The translations under genes and the position numbers were made by a program. 64,000 nucleotides of DNA from positions 124,001-188,000 of the forward strand of contig NZ_JACHTG010000004.1 in NCBI RefSeq assembly GCF_014250675.1. The letters run 5' to 3'. Below the pieces are notes generated by a model. That model did no database searches and had not been told where the DNA came from. It saw only the letters and a list, made by a program, of their open reading frames with translations. Source of the stretch: Cetobacterium sp. 8H (GTDB lineage: Bacteria; Fusobacteriota; Fusobacteriia; Fusobacteriales; Fusobacteriaceae). This document shows positions 45,182 through 54,032 of the stretch, one piece after another; positions within the stretch are counted from its first letter, which is position 1; every line of letters starts with the position of its first letter.

Positions 45182-46804
45182 ATGATAGCAACTAGCAATC
45201 TTGGTATGAGATTTTCTGGTAGAAAGCTTTTTGAGGATGTAAATGTTAAATTTACTCCTGGAAACTGTTATGGACTTATTGGTGCTAACGGTGCTGGAAA
45301 ATCAACATTTGTAAAAATTCTTTCAGGGGATCTTGATCCTACTGAGGGAGAGGTAATATTTGATAAAAAAAAGAGAATGGCTGTTCTTCAACAGGACCAC
45401 TTTTCTCATGAGGATGATTCTGTTATAAACGTAGTTTTAATGGGACATACAAAACTTTGGAAAATTATTGAAGAAAGAAACGAAATATATTCTAAGAGTG
45501 AATTCTCTGATGAAGATGGTATGAGAGCCGCTGAATTAGAAGGTGAATTTGCTGAGTTAAATGGTTGGGAAGCTGAAACAGAAGCTGAAATGCTTTTAAC
45601 TGGTCTTGGAATTATGGCTGATTCTCACTACAAATTAATGAGAGAATTAAGTGAGCCTGAAAAAGTAAAAGTTTTACTTGCACAAGCTCTATTTGGAAAT
45701 CCTGATGTTTTATTACTAGACGAGCCTACAAACGGTCTTGATATTCAAGCAATCTCTTGGTTAGAGAATTTCTTAATGGGTCTAGAAGATACTACTGTAA
45801 TCGTTATATCACATGATAGACACTTCTTAAACAAAGTGTGTACTCACATCGCTGATATCGACTATGGAAAAGTTAAAATGTATGTTGGAAACTATGATTT
45901 CTGGTATGAATCAAACCAATTAATGCAAACATTAATTAACAATAAGAACAAAAAATTAGATCAAAAAAGACAGGAACTTCAAGAGTTCATTGCTAGATTC
46001 AGTGCAAACGCATCTAAATCTAAGCAAGCTACATCTAGAAAGAAACAACTTGAAAAGTTACAACTTGAAGATATGCAAATTTCTAATAGAAAATATCCAT
46101 TTATCGAGTTTAAACCTGAAAGAGAAGCTGGAAACAACCTTCTTAGAGTTGAAAATCTTACAAAAATTGTTGATGGAGTTAAAATTCTTGATAACTTATC
46201 ATTTACTATAAACACTAACGATAAAGTTGTATTTATATCTCAAAATGATATCGTTAAAACTACTCTTTTCTCTATCCTTGCTGGTGAAATGGAAGCAGAT
46301 AGTGGAGAATTCACATGGGGAGTTACAACAACTCAAGCATATATGCCTAAAGATAATACAGCATTCTTTGAAAACTGTGATTTAGACCTTATAGATTGGT
46401 TAAGACAATACTCACCAGATCAACATGATGCTTTCGTTAGAGGTTTCTTAGGAAGAATGCTATTCTCTGGAGAGGAAGCAACTAAAAAAGCTAAAGTTCT
46501 TTCTGGAGGAGAGAAAGTTAGATGTATGTTATCTAGAATGATGCTAACTAATGCAAACGTTCTATTATTTGATAACCCTACTGACCACTTAGACCTTGAG
46601 TCTATAACTTCTCTTAATAAAGCTTTAACAAGCTTTAAGGGAACTATCTTATTTGGAGCTCATGACCATGAGTTTATCCAAACAGTTGCAAATAGAATAA
46701 TTGAAATTACTCCAACAGGAATTATTGATAAACTAGTGGAATATGACGATTATATCGCTGATGAAGAATTACAAGAAAAAATAAAAGAGATGTACAACGT
46801 TTAA
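45182..46804 (+). CDS. ABC-F family ATPase, YbiT-like, with degenerate second site
   Basis: A 540-residue soluble protein with two ATP-binding domains and no membrane segments, of the YbiT-type ABC-F group that acts on the ribosome. First domain: Walker A GANGAGKST (34-42), Walker B LLLDEPTNGLD with Glu181, but its signature is LSEPEK instead of LSGGE. Second domain: Walker A is degraded (SQNDIVKTT, 353-361), the signature SGGEK (441-445) is intact, and the catalytic Glu is replaced by Asn465 in LFDNPTDHLD. The linker (about 245-305) is helical and basic. Strong AGGAGG. Monocistronic. Confidence 0.88.
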   Translation: MIATSNLGMRFSGRKLFEDVNVKFTPGNCYGLIGANGAGKSTFVKILSGDLDPTEGEVIFDKKKRMAVLQQDHFSHEDDSVINVVLMGHTKLWKIIEERNEIYSKSEFSDEDGMRAAELEGEFAELNGWEAETEAEMLLTGLGIMADSHYKLMRELSEPEKVKVLLAQALFGNPDVLLLDEPTNGLDIQAISWLENFLMGLEDTTVIVISHDRHFLNKVCTHIADIDYGKVKMYVGNYDFWYESNQLMQTLINNKNKKLDQKRQELQEFIARFSANASKSKQATSRKKQLEKLQLEDMQISNRKYPFIEFKPEREAGNNLLRVENLTKIVDGVKILDNLSFTINTNDKVVFISQNDIVKTTLFSILAGEMEADSGEFTWGVTTTQAYMPKDNTAFFENCDLDLIDWLRQYSPDQHDAFVRGFLGRMLFSGEEATKKAKVLSGGEKVRCMLSRMMLTNANVLLFDNPTDHLDLESITSLNKALTSFKGTILFGAHDHEFIQTVANRIIEITPTGIIDKLVEYDDYIADEELQEKIKEMYNV

Positions 46805-46810
46805 TTTATA

Positions 46811-46842
46811 AAAAAGCAGAGGTCATATGACCTCTGCTTTTA
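46811..46842 (+). terminator. Terminator after ABC-F gene
   Basis: Perfect palindrome AAAAGCAGAGGTCA / TGACCTCTGCTTTT (46812-46841) with A-rich left and T-rich right flank. Confidence 0.8.
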
Positions 46843-46859
46843 ATCCATAGGGGGCTTTT

Positions 46860-47390
46860 ATGTTTGAACTTTTTTTTACTTTTTTTAAAATTGGAATGTT
46901 TACTTTCGGTGGGGGATACGCTATGATTCCTTTAATCGAAAAAGAAATAATGTCTAATAAAAATTGGATTGATAAGGATGAACTTCTAGAAATAATCTCT
47001 ATCTCTCAAATGACACCTGGACCGATAGCAATAAATGCAGCTACTTTTATTGGTAAAAAAAAGTTAGGATTTTTAGGTTCTATTTCGGCAACTCTTGGTG
47101 TTATCACTCCGTCGTTAATTGTAATTACAATTATTTCAGCTTTTTTTTCTCAGAGTTTTTTAAATCCTGTCATGCAAAAATTATTTATAGGACTAAGAGC
47201 TGGGATTGCTGCTCTAATTTTATCTTCAGTTTTAAAATTATCTAAAAATATATTAAAAGATTTTTTTAGCTATTCAATTTTTTTCATATCACTTATAGGT
47301 TTAATATTTTTTAATATATCTCCTATTTTTCTAATTCTATTTTTTGGAATTGGATCAATTATATTTTTTAGTTTTAAGGAGGAGAGATGA
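46860..47390 (+). CDS. Chromate transporter family protein, half-size subunit 1
   Basis: A 176-residue membrane protein equal to one half of a full ChrA carrier. It has the CHR signature FFKIGMFTFGGGYAMIPL at the start and SQMTPGPIAINAATF near 55, then hydrophobic helices. It overlaps the next gene by 4 bp (ATGA), so the pair is coupled. Short CHR pairs are thought to act as heterodimers; substrate need not be chromate and could be sulfate or another oxyanion. Confidence 0.88.
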   Translation: MFELFFTFFKIGMFTFGGGYAMIPLIEKEIMSNKNWIDKDELLEIISISQMTPGPIAINAATFIGKKKLGFLGSISATLGVITPSLIVITIISAFFSQSFLNPVMQKLFIGLRAGIAALILSSVLKLSKNILKDFFSYSIFFISLIGLIFFNISPIFLILFFGIGSIIFFSFKEER

Positions 47391-47920
47391 TTTATTTTAT
47401 ACTGTTTTATGAATTTTTTAAAATTGGAATGTTTTCTTTTGGTGGAGGACTTGCTATGTTACCACTTATGCAAAACGTTGTTTTTAAATATAGTTGGCTA
47501 ACTGAACAGCAATTTTTAGACATCATAGCTATTTCACAGGTTACACCTGGCCCAATAGCTATCAATACAGCTACTTTTGTAGGCCATCAAGTCGCTGGGA
47601 TACCTGGAGCTATAACTGCTACATTGAGCTCAGCTTTACCATCATTTTTAGTTATTTTAATTGTTGCTAGTTTATTTGATAAAATAAGGACCAATTCAAA
47701 AAAAGAGTTTTTCTTTAAAGCGGTTAAACCTGTTACACTAGCATTAATAACTTTTGCTGGAATTATCATTGCAAAACCAACATTTTTAGTTAACGACTAT
47801 TCTCAAAGTATTAAAGCACTATTTATTTTTCTTATAGTTTTTTTAGGTATAAAATATATAAAAATAAATCCAATTATTATTTTACTTACTTCTTCTTTTT
47901 TAGGTATATTTTTATTTTAG
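47387..47920 (+). CDS. Chromate transporter family protein, half-size subunit 2
   Basis: A 177-residue partner of the preceding protein with the same two motifs, FFKIGMFSFGGGLAMLPL and SQVTPGPIAINTATFVG. The two proteins are clear paralogues from a tandem duplication. It is followed 15 bp later by a TauE/SafE-type permease, probably in the same transcript. Confidence 0.88.
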   Translation: MIYFILFYEFFKIGMFSFGGGLAMLPLMQNVVFKYSWLTEQQFLDIIAISQVTPGPIAINTATFVGHQVAGIPGAITATLSSALPSFLVILIVASLFDKIRTNSKKEFFFKAVKPVTLALITFAGIIIAKPTFLVNDYSQSIKALFIFLIVFLGIKYIKINPIIILLTSSFLGIFLF

Positions 47921-47935
47921 TCTAGGGAGGTCTCA

Positions 47936-48700
47936 ATGTTTTTTACTTATTTTTTAATAGCAACATTTGCAACAATTTTAGGTTCATTAGCAGGTTTAGG
48001 TGGTGGTGTTATTATAAAGCCTATTCTTGATACCTTAGGGCATTACGATCTTTCTACAGTTGGTGTTCTATCATCAATTACAGTTTTTTCTATGGCCTTA
48101 GTTTCAACTTTTAAACAGATAAAATCTGGTTTTAAAATTGAAATAAATATGGTTCTTCTTTCTCTAGGATCTATTCTTGGAGGTGGAATTGGAGAAACAA
48201 TCTTTGATTTTTTCCTCACTTTATTTGTTGATCAATCTACAGCTAAAGGAATCCAAGCTCTTATAATAGCACTTTTACTTCTTGTTGTTTTATTTAAAAA
48301 TAAACTTCCTAAATATCATATACAAAATAACCTTATTATTTTTATGGTTGGAATTGTTTTAGGAGCTATTGCTGCTTTTCTTGGAATTGGTGGTGGTCCT
48401 ATAAATGTTGCTGTACTTATTATGTTTTTTTCATTCTCAACAAAAAACGCAGCTATTAGTTCCATTTTTATCATTTTATTATCTCAACTATCAAAAATTC
48501 TTTTAATTATGCTCACTACAGGTTTTTCCTCATATAATTTAAATATGCTACCATTTATGGTTATTGGTGGAATAAGTGGAGGATTTATTGGTGCTAGTTT
48601 AAATAAAAAATTAAAAAATAAGCAGATTGAAAAAATTTTTAATATTTCAGTTATATCAATTATTTTACTAAATATTTACAATGTTTATATTTCATTTTAA
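47936..48700 (+). CDS. TauE/SafE family permease
   Basis: A 254-residue membrane protein of the sulfite/organosulfonate exporter family. It shows the internal repeat typical of these carriers: GSLAGLGGGVIIKPIL in the first half and GAIAAFLGIGGGPINVAVL in the second. Substrate unknown; its place after the two CHR genes hints at oxyanion or sulfur-compound transport. AGGGAGG precedes the ATG; a terminator follows. Confidence 0.85.
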   Translation: MFFTYFLIATFATILGSLAGLGGGVIIKPILDTLGHYDLSTVGVLSSITVFSMALVSTFKQIKSGFKIEINMVLLSLGSILGGGIGETIFDFFLTLFVDQSTAKGIQALIIALLLLVVLFKNKLPKYHIQNNLIIFMVGIVLGAIAAFLGIGGGPINVAVLIMFFSFSTKNAAISSIFIILLSQLSKILLIMLTTGFSSYNLNMLPFMVIGGISGGFIGASLNKKLKNKQIEKIFNISVISIILLNIYNVYISF

Positions 48701-48701
48701 A

Positions 48702-48730
48702 AAAATAGAGACTAAATTTTAGTCTCTACT
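48702..48730. terminator. Terminator after the TauE gene
   Basis: TAGAGACTAAA (48706-48716) pairs with TTTAGTCTCTA (48718-48728). It lies between converging genes and overlaps the last codons of the OLD nuclease gene. Confidence 0.7.
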
Positions 48731-50036
48731 TATATATTTCTCTAATTTTTTCCTCTAGTTTTAACGGAAGCCGATACTCCTCTTCACTTATTTTTTGAAG
48801 AGTATAATATGGTTTATTTTTATAGTTCTTTTTCTCTCGATCTTGTGAATATACCTCTTCTTCAATATCATTTTCAAACTCTATATAATTCCCTATATAT
48901 CTATTAATCATCTTTCTTATTGCCCTATTTTTATTATTCGAACTCTCTATCTCTGTATCACTTCTCCAAAGGTGATTATCTTTATCATAAACAGCTACAT
49001 ATGGTATTTTATATGCATTTAATATTTTTATAAACTGCGGTATTATACTTTTACTTCCACATTCAATGATAGAGTAATTATAATTATAAATCTCCAATTT
49101 TTTCGCTAGATATGAAATTGCAATCTTATCAGTTTGTCCTTCTACAAGAATAACTTTTTTGGCAAAAAACATCTCGCCTCTATCTGGATTTATCCAGTAG
49201 TTCATGTTGAAGTTTTTTATTTCATCTCCATAAAACAATTGCCCTGTATGCTGATATATCACCACTTGTCTTTTTATTTTTTTTACTAAACAAATTGATT
49301 TATATTGTTTTAATCCTACAAAATAACTTGAATGAGTTTCTATAACTATTTGAACTCCTATATTAGACAGTTTTATAAGTATTGAATACAGCTCTCTACT
49401 TGCTTGAGGATTTAAATGTAGTTCTGGTTCCTCAAAAATTAATACTGCATTATATAATCTGTCTTTTGAATTTTCTGTATAATTTTTCATTTCATTTAAC
49501 ATATTTTTCAAAAAACTAAATAAAATTTTTCTTTGAAGACTCTGAGATATTCTATTTTCAGACAAAAATTCTATCTTTCCCTTTAAGTCGTTAGATATTC
49601 TCGTATTTTTAATTTTATTCATACTTAAAATTTCTCTAACTTTTATTAGCGAATCTTTTATTTCTGTTTGTTTAGCTGAAACCTTTATAACTTGAATTGA
49701 AGAGAGCTTTAAACTAAACTCATCTTTACTTAATTCCTTTTCTATACCGTGGTTTATAAAAAAATATTTCTCTTCTAAATTTGAGTTTTTTATAAATTTA
49801 ATTGTAAAGAACCCTTCACTTTTAGAAAAAAATTTTATTTTTATCTCTATATTTTTATTCTCATTTTTAAAATCAGATTTTTTAACTTCATAAAATCCTA
49901 ATCCAGCTGACAGTGCATTTATTGCACTCGTTTTCCCATGGTTTGATTCCCCTATAAAAATCATTAATTTTTCAAAACTTATACTTAAATAATCTATACA
50001 TTGCCAATTTATAATTGTTATCTTTTTTATATCCAC
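48726..50036 (-). CDS. OLD-family AAA ATPase with C-terminal TOPRIM nuclease domain
   Basis: A 436-residue protein (GTG start at 50036 with GGGGTGGG just before it). The ABC/SMC-type ATPase has Walker A GESNHGKTS (29-37), Walker B LIFEEPELHLNP (199-210) and H-loop VIETHSSYF (231-239). The TOPRIM domain follows: ILVEGQTDK with Glu299, and VYDKDN with Asp351/Asp353. It is the single-protein OLD layout but shorter than the ~580-residue P2 Old. No helicase (GajB-like) gene is adjacent; an ankyrin protein gene lies 19 bp upstream. A role in DNA repair or phage defence is plausible, not shown. Confidence 0.83.
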   Translation of the reverse strand: MDIKKITIINWQCIDYLSISFEKLMIFIGESNHGKTSAINALSAGLGFYEVKKSDFKNENKNIEIKIKFFSKSEGFFTIKFIKNSNLEEKYFFINHGIEKELSKDEFSLKLSSIQVIKVSAKQTEIKDSLIKVREILSMNKIKNTRISNDLKGKIEFLSENRISQSLQRKILFSFLKNMLNEMKNYTENSKDRLYNAVLIFEEPELHLNPQASRELYSILIKLSNIGVQIVIETHSSYFVGLKQYKSICLVKKIKRQVVIYQHTGQLFYGDEIKNFNMNYWINPDRGEMFFAKKVILVEGQTDKIAISYLAKKLEIYNYNYSIIECGSKSIIPQFIKILNAYKIPYVAVYDKDNHLWRSDTEIESSNNKNRAIRKMINRYIGNYIEFENDIEEEVYSQDREKKNYKNKPYYTLQKISEEEYRLPLKLEEKIREIYK

Positions 50037-50055
50037 AGTCCCACCCCAGAAAATA

Positions 50056-50439
50056 TTATTTTAAGATTTCTATTATACTTTCTATTTCTAAAATATTCAT
50101 ATTTTCCTTTAAATAATTAGCTTGCTCTATTGGCGACATCCCTGCTAAGTTTTTCTTATTTACATCCGCACCTTTTTCTTTCAAAAATATAACCATTTCT
50201 GTATCTCTATTAAATACTGCTAAATTTATTGGAGTATTTCCTCCCATTGGTTCTTGAATGTTTATATCTGCACCATTTTTTAGAAATAACTCTACCATTT
50301 TTATATTCCCTAATAATACAGCCTTATGAATTGGATATCTATACTCTCCTGCTCTATCGTTTACATCCACACCTTCATTCAATCTTTCTTGTAATTTTTC
50401 TAAATTTTCATTTTTTAATGCATTTTTAAATTCAATCAT
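50056..50439 (-). CDS. Small cytosolic ankyrin-repeat protein
   Basis: A 127-residue protein made almost only of ankyrin repeats: EYRYPIHKAVLLGNIKMVELFLKNGADIN in parts (YPIHKAVLLGN, ELFLKNGADIN) and GNTPINLAVFNRDTEMV, FLKEKGADVN, then a capping LAGMSPIEQAN. No signal peptide. It reads into the OLD nuclease gene 19 bp downstream with no terminator between, so the two are probably one transcript. It may bind or restrain the nuclease; this is inference from position only. Confidence 0.78.
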   Translation of the reverse strand: MIEFKNALKNENLEKLQERLNEGVDVNDRAGEYRYPIHKAVLLGNIKMVELFLKNGADINIQEPMGGNTPINLAVFNRDTEMVIFLKEKGADVNKKNLAGMSPIEQANYLKENMNILEIESIIEILK

Positions 50440-50494
50440 ATTTCCTCCAAAAATCTTTTTTATATTTTACATCTAATATCTTTTTTTGTATATA

Positions 50495-50522
50495 AAAAAG
50501 TCCTCAATATTGAGGACTTTTC
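50495..50522 (-). terminator. Intrinsic terminator after gltX
   Basis: AAAAGTCCTCAAT / ATTGAGGACTTTT palindrome (50497-50522); minus-strand transcript ends in U6. It separates gltX from the ankyrin/OLD unit. Confidence 0.85.
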
Positions 50523-50527
50523 TTTTG

Positions 50528-52036
50528 TTATATGTTATATAATTTTTTCATTCTTTCTATTCTAGCAATAGTTCTTTCTTTTCCTATAATAGAAACTAAG
50601 TTATATAAGTCTGCACCTTTTGGTAACCCTGTTAATACTGCTCTTAAAGGCATATATACTTTTCCAGGTCCCTCTCCAATTTCGTCTAAAGTTTCTTTTA
50701 ATAGTTCTTTAGCTCTTTCTATAGATATCTCCTCATCACAAGTAGCTACCTTATCTTGGAATAGATTTATAGATTTTTTTCCAATCTCATCTTGAATTAC
50801 AGTGTAAAGTCTTTCAATTCCTTTAACTTCCTTCTTATCTGTTTCTTCAGTTACTACTGGTAAAGAATATTCATCTTTGAAGTAAACTTCTGATTGTTCA
50901 ACAATCTCTTTCATTGTCTGACATCCTTCTCTTAAGATATCTACTATTCTTGAAATTGTATTAAACTCTTTTTCAGAAACTTCTTCTCCTACAAGTCCTG
51001 CATTTTTAAAGAATGGTAAAGTTAACTCTGTTAACTCTTTTAAATCCTTCATTCTCATATGCTGGTTGTTAACCCATCCTAATTTAACAAGGTCAAATAC
51101 TGGTCCTCCTAAAGAAACTTTATCAATATCAAAATTCTCTTCAAATTCTTTTAATGTAAATATCTCTTTATTTTCTCCAAATGAATATCCCATTAATCCT
51201 AAGAAGTTTACGATACCCTCTTTTAAGTATCCTTCTTCTCTGTACCAATTTAATGATACTGGATTTTTTCTTTTAGAAATCTTTGTTCTATCTGAGTTTC
51301 TAAGAAGAGGCATGTGTATAAATTCTGGCTCTTGCCATCCAAATGCCTTATATAATTGGATATGCTTAGGTGTTGATGCTATCCACTCTTCAGCTCTTAT
51401 AACGTGAGTTATATTCATTAAATAGTCATCTACAACGTTTGCAAGGTGATAAGTTGGATATCCATCAGCTTTTAATAGAACTTGGTCATCTATCTTATTA
51501 TTTTCAAATACGATATCTCCTCTTAATCTATCTTTGATTATTGTTTCTCCTTCATAAGGCATCTTTAGTCTTATTACATAAGATTCCCCTGCAGCTAATT
51601 TAGCTTCTATCTCTTCTTGAGTTAAAGATCTACAGTGACCATCATAACCTGGAGCTTTTCCCATAGCCTTCTGTCTTTCTCTTAATTTTTCTAATCTATC
51701 TTGTGTACAGAAGCAGTAGTAAGCTTCCCCTTTATCTACTAATTTCTTTGCATACTCTCCATATAGGTGGAATCTTTCTGATTGTCTATATGGTCCTACT
51801 GGGCCTCCTACATCTGGACCCTCAGCATAATCTAATCCTAACCATTTTAGAGCATCAAATATCATTTGCTCTGAACCTTCAGTATATCTATTCTGGTCAG
51901 TATCCTCTATTCTTAATATAAAGTCTCCGCCATTTTTATAAGCAAAAGCTAAGTTGAATAACGCAATATAGGCTGTTCCTACGTGTGGATCTCCTGTTGG
52001 AGAAGGCGCGATTCTTGTTCTTACTCTTCTTTCCAT
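50528..52036 (-). CDS. gltX: Glutamyl-tRNA synthetase
   Basis: Class I synthetase charging tRNA-Glu. The 502-residue length is standard. The HIGH-equivalent is [14 protein letters not shown] at residues 9-22, and RIEDTDQNR follows. KMSKS-equivalent is TKISKRK near residue 252. The C-terminal anticodon-binding domain is complete. Whether it also mischarges tRNA-Gln cannot be read here. Own promoter and terminator. Confidence 0.97.
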   Translation of the reverse strand: MERRVRTRIAPSPTGDPHVGTAYIALFNLAFAYKNGGDFILRIEDTDQNRYTEGSEQMIFDALKWLGLDYAEGPDVGGPVGPYRQSERFHLYGEYAKKLVDKGEAYYCFCTQDRLEKLRERQKAMGKAPGYDGHCRSLTQEEIEAKLAAGESYVIRLKMPYEGETIIKDRLRGDIVFENNKIDDQVLLKADGYPTYHLANVVDDYLMNITHVIRAEEWIASTPKHIQLYKAFGWQEPEFIHMPLLRNSDRTKISKRKNPVSLNWYREEGYLKEGIVNFLGLMGYSFGENKEIFTLKEFEENFDIDKVSLGGPVFDLVKLGWVNNQHMRMKDLKELTELTLPFFKNAGLVGEEVSEKEFNTISRIVDILREGCQTMKEIVEQSEVYFKDEYSLPVVTEETDKKEVKGIERLYTVIQDEIGKKSINLFQDKVATCDEEISIERAKELLKETLDEIGEGPGKVYMPLRAVLTGLPKGADLYNLVSIIGKERTIARIERMKKLYNI

Positions 52037-52071
52037 TATAATCTCTCCCTTTTTTGTAATTTGTATCCTAT

Positions 52072-52100
52072 ATTATAATCCATATAAATAATAATTTCAA
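52072..52100 (-). promoter_or_regulatory. Promoter for gltX
   Basis: On the minus strand, TTGAAA (52100-52095), 17-bp spacer, TATAAT (52077-52072); about 35 bp before the ATG. Confidence 0.75.
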
Positions 52101-52109
52101 GATGAGTTA

Positions 52110-53214
52110 TTAGTTTTTATTTTTACTCCATCTTAAATACCCATTTATAAAATCATCAATATCTCCATCCATAACTGCTCTTATATTTCCTGATTCAACT
52201 GCAGTTCTATGATCTTTTACTAAAGTATAAGGTTGGAAAACATATGATCTTATTTGACTTCCCCACCCAATCTCACTTTGTTCTCCTTGAATCTTTTTAA
52301 GTTCTTCCTCTTTTCTTTTCATTTCGATCTCTAATAGTTTTGATTTTAAAAGTTTCATAGCAGTTTCTCTATTACTTAGCTGTGATCTTTCTCTTTGACA
52401 TGTTACAACTACTCCAGAAGGTATATGAGTTATCCTTACTGCTGAATCTGTCATATTAACGTGCTGTCCCCCAGCACCTGAAGCTCTGTAAGTATCTACT
52501 CTAAGATCTCCCGGATCAATATTAATCTCAATAGTATCATCAACTTCCGGCATTATATCAACTGATGCGAAAGATGTATGTCTTTTTTTGTTAGCATCAA
52601 ATGGTGAAATCCTAACAAGTCTATGAACCCCTTTTTCACCTTTTAGATAACCATATGCTCTAGTTCCTTCAACTAACAGAGTTACTGATTTTATTCCTAC
52701 AGAATCTCCAGCCATATAATCCATCTCTGTAACTTTAAATCCTCTTGAATTGAACCATCTCATATACATTCTATAGAGCATATCTGCCCAATCACAAGCT
52801 TCTGTTCCTCCTGCTCCAGAGTGAATAGTAACAATAGCATTATTTCCATCATACTCTCCATCTAAAAGCATCTTAGTATCAAAATTTTCTATCATATGAG
52901 CTAATTTATTATGCTTTTCTTCTAACTCTTCAACAAAGTCTTCCTCTCCTGAAGTTACGAAATCTATTAAAATCTCTTCGTCAAAAAACATTGTTTCTAT
53001 ATTTCCAAACTCTCTAACAACATCTTTCTCTTCATTCATTTCTTTTATTATTTTACCGCTAGTGGCTTTGTCATTCCAAAACCCCTCTTTCATTGTTTGT
53101 TCCTCTAAATTAGCTATCTTACTATTTCTACCAGCTAAGTCAAAGAGACCTCCTGATTGCCTCTATCTGCTCTTTAAATTGAGCATATTCTCTTTTTAAT
53201 TCTAAAATATCCAT
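52110..53214 (-). CDS. prfB: Peptide chain release factor 2, programmed +1 frameshift
   Basis: Releases peptides at UGA and UAA. The start is ATG 53214; codons 1-24 run to 53143, then an in-frame TGA (53142-53140). The stop is preceded by AGGAGG, TCT and CTT, giving the classic CTT TGA C slip site with an internal Shine-Dalgarno. Shifting +1 reads GAC and continues 16 codons to the ATG at 53093 and on to 52110, for 367 residues in total, normal for RF2. The GGQ loop (ASGAGGQHVN) and the SPF tripeptide (RISPFDAN) are present. In the tatD-acpS-NuoE-like-prfB run. Confidence 0.96.
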
Positions 53215-53232
53215 ATTAAAAACCTCCTAATA

Positions 53233-53652
53233 CTATTTTAAATTTAATAAAATTGTTTCTAATTCTAATAAGCTACTATATCTATAATTTTTATTTCCTA
53301 TAGTAAGGTTTGCAGGTTTAGAACAATGCCCCAAACAGTTTCGTTCCTCTATAACAAAATCTACCTTACCTCTTAACTCTTCAATTTTTTCTTTTAAACC
53401 TTTTTGAACACAATTTCTTCCTATGCAAATTTGTACATAGTATTTTGTTCTAACTTTTTGAAGTTTAGGATAAAATTTTATTGTTCCTTCTAATGAGAAT
53501 TTAAATACATCTATCTTTTTAGCTATATAATCTAGAGTTTCATCTGGAATGTACCCTAGTTCATCCACAACAAAACATAAAATTTTATAATCATTTTTTT
53601 TATCTTCTAATAACTCTATATACTCATCTAATTTTTCATAAAACTCTTTCAT
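53233..53652 (-). CDS. NuoE-like thioredoxin-fold [2Fe-2S] protein
   Basis: A 139-residue protein of the complex I 24-kDa / HydC / HndA family. An N-terminal helical bundle (1-~60, ILCFVVDELGYIPDETLDYIAKK in parts) precedes a thioredoxin-like ferredoxin domain. The four cluster Cys are CIGRNC (residues about 88 and 93) and CLGHC (about 124 and 128), the usual C-x4-C ... C-x3-C. Such proteins normally pair with a NuoF-like FMN subunit, and none is adjacent here. Its partner may be elsewhere in the genome. Confidence 0.85.
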   Translation of the reverse strand: MKEFYEKLDEYIELLEDKKNDYKILCFVVDELGYIPDETLDYIAKKIDVFKFSLEGTIKFYPKLQKVRTKYYVQICIGRNCVQKGLKEKIEELRGKVDFVIEERNCLGHCSKPANLTIGNKNYRYSSLLELETILLNLK

Positions 53653-53663
53653 TTTTTTCCTTT

Positions 53664-54029
53664 CTACATCTCTATAATAATAGCAACAGCTGTGGCATAT
53701 TCTTTACAATGAGAGATTGAGAGTTGTATATCTAGTTTATTTTCTCTCTCCTTAAGAGCCCCTAAAAATTTCACTACAGGTTTTCCTAAATCGTCATTTA
53801 ATATTTCAATATCGATTAAATTAAACCCTCTAACTCCTGTTCCTAAAGCTTTTGAAATAGCTTCTTTTGCTGAGAATCTTCCAGCATAACTTTCTATTTT
53901 TCCACCTTTTTTATCCAATTGAGTTATTTCTTTAATCGTAAAAACTCTCTCTTTGAAACCTTTTTTTGATAGTGCTTTCTCTATTCTTGATATTTCAACT
54001 ATATCATTTCCTATTCCAAGTACTTTCAT
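53664..54029 (-). CDS. acpS: Holo-[acyl-carrier-protein] synthase
   Basis: Transfers 4'-phosphopantetheine from CoA to apo-ACP. At 121 residues it has normal AcpS length. Metal/CoA motifs: GIGNDIVEISRI at residues 5-16 and GRFSAKEAISKALG near residue 50. The final strand SISHCKEYATAVAI is conserved. It starts 3 bp after the tatD stop. Confidence 0.95.
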   Translation of the reverse strand: MKVLGIGNDIVEISRIEKALSKKGFKERVFTIKEITQLDKKGGKIESYAGRFSAKEAISKALGTGVRGFNLIDIEILNDDLGKPVVKFLGALKERENKLDIQLSISHCKEYATAVAIIIEM

Positions 54030-54032
54030 GAT

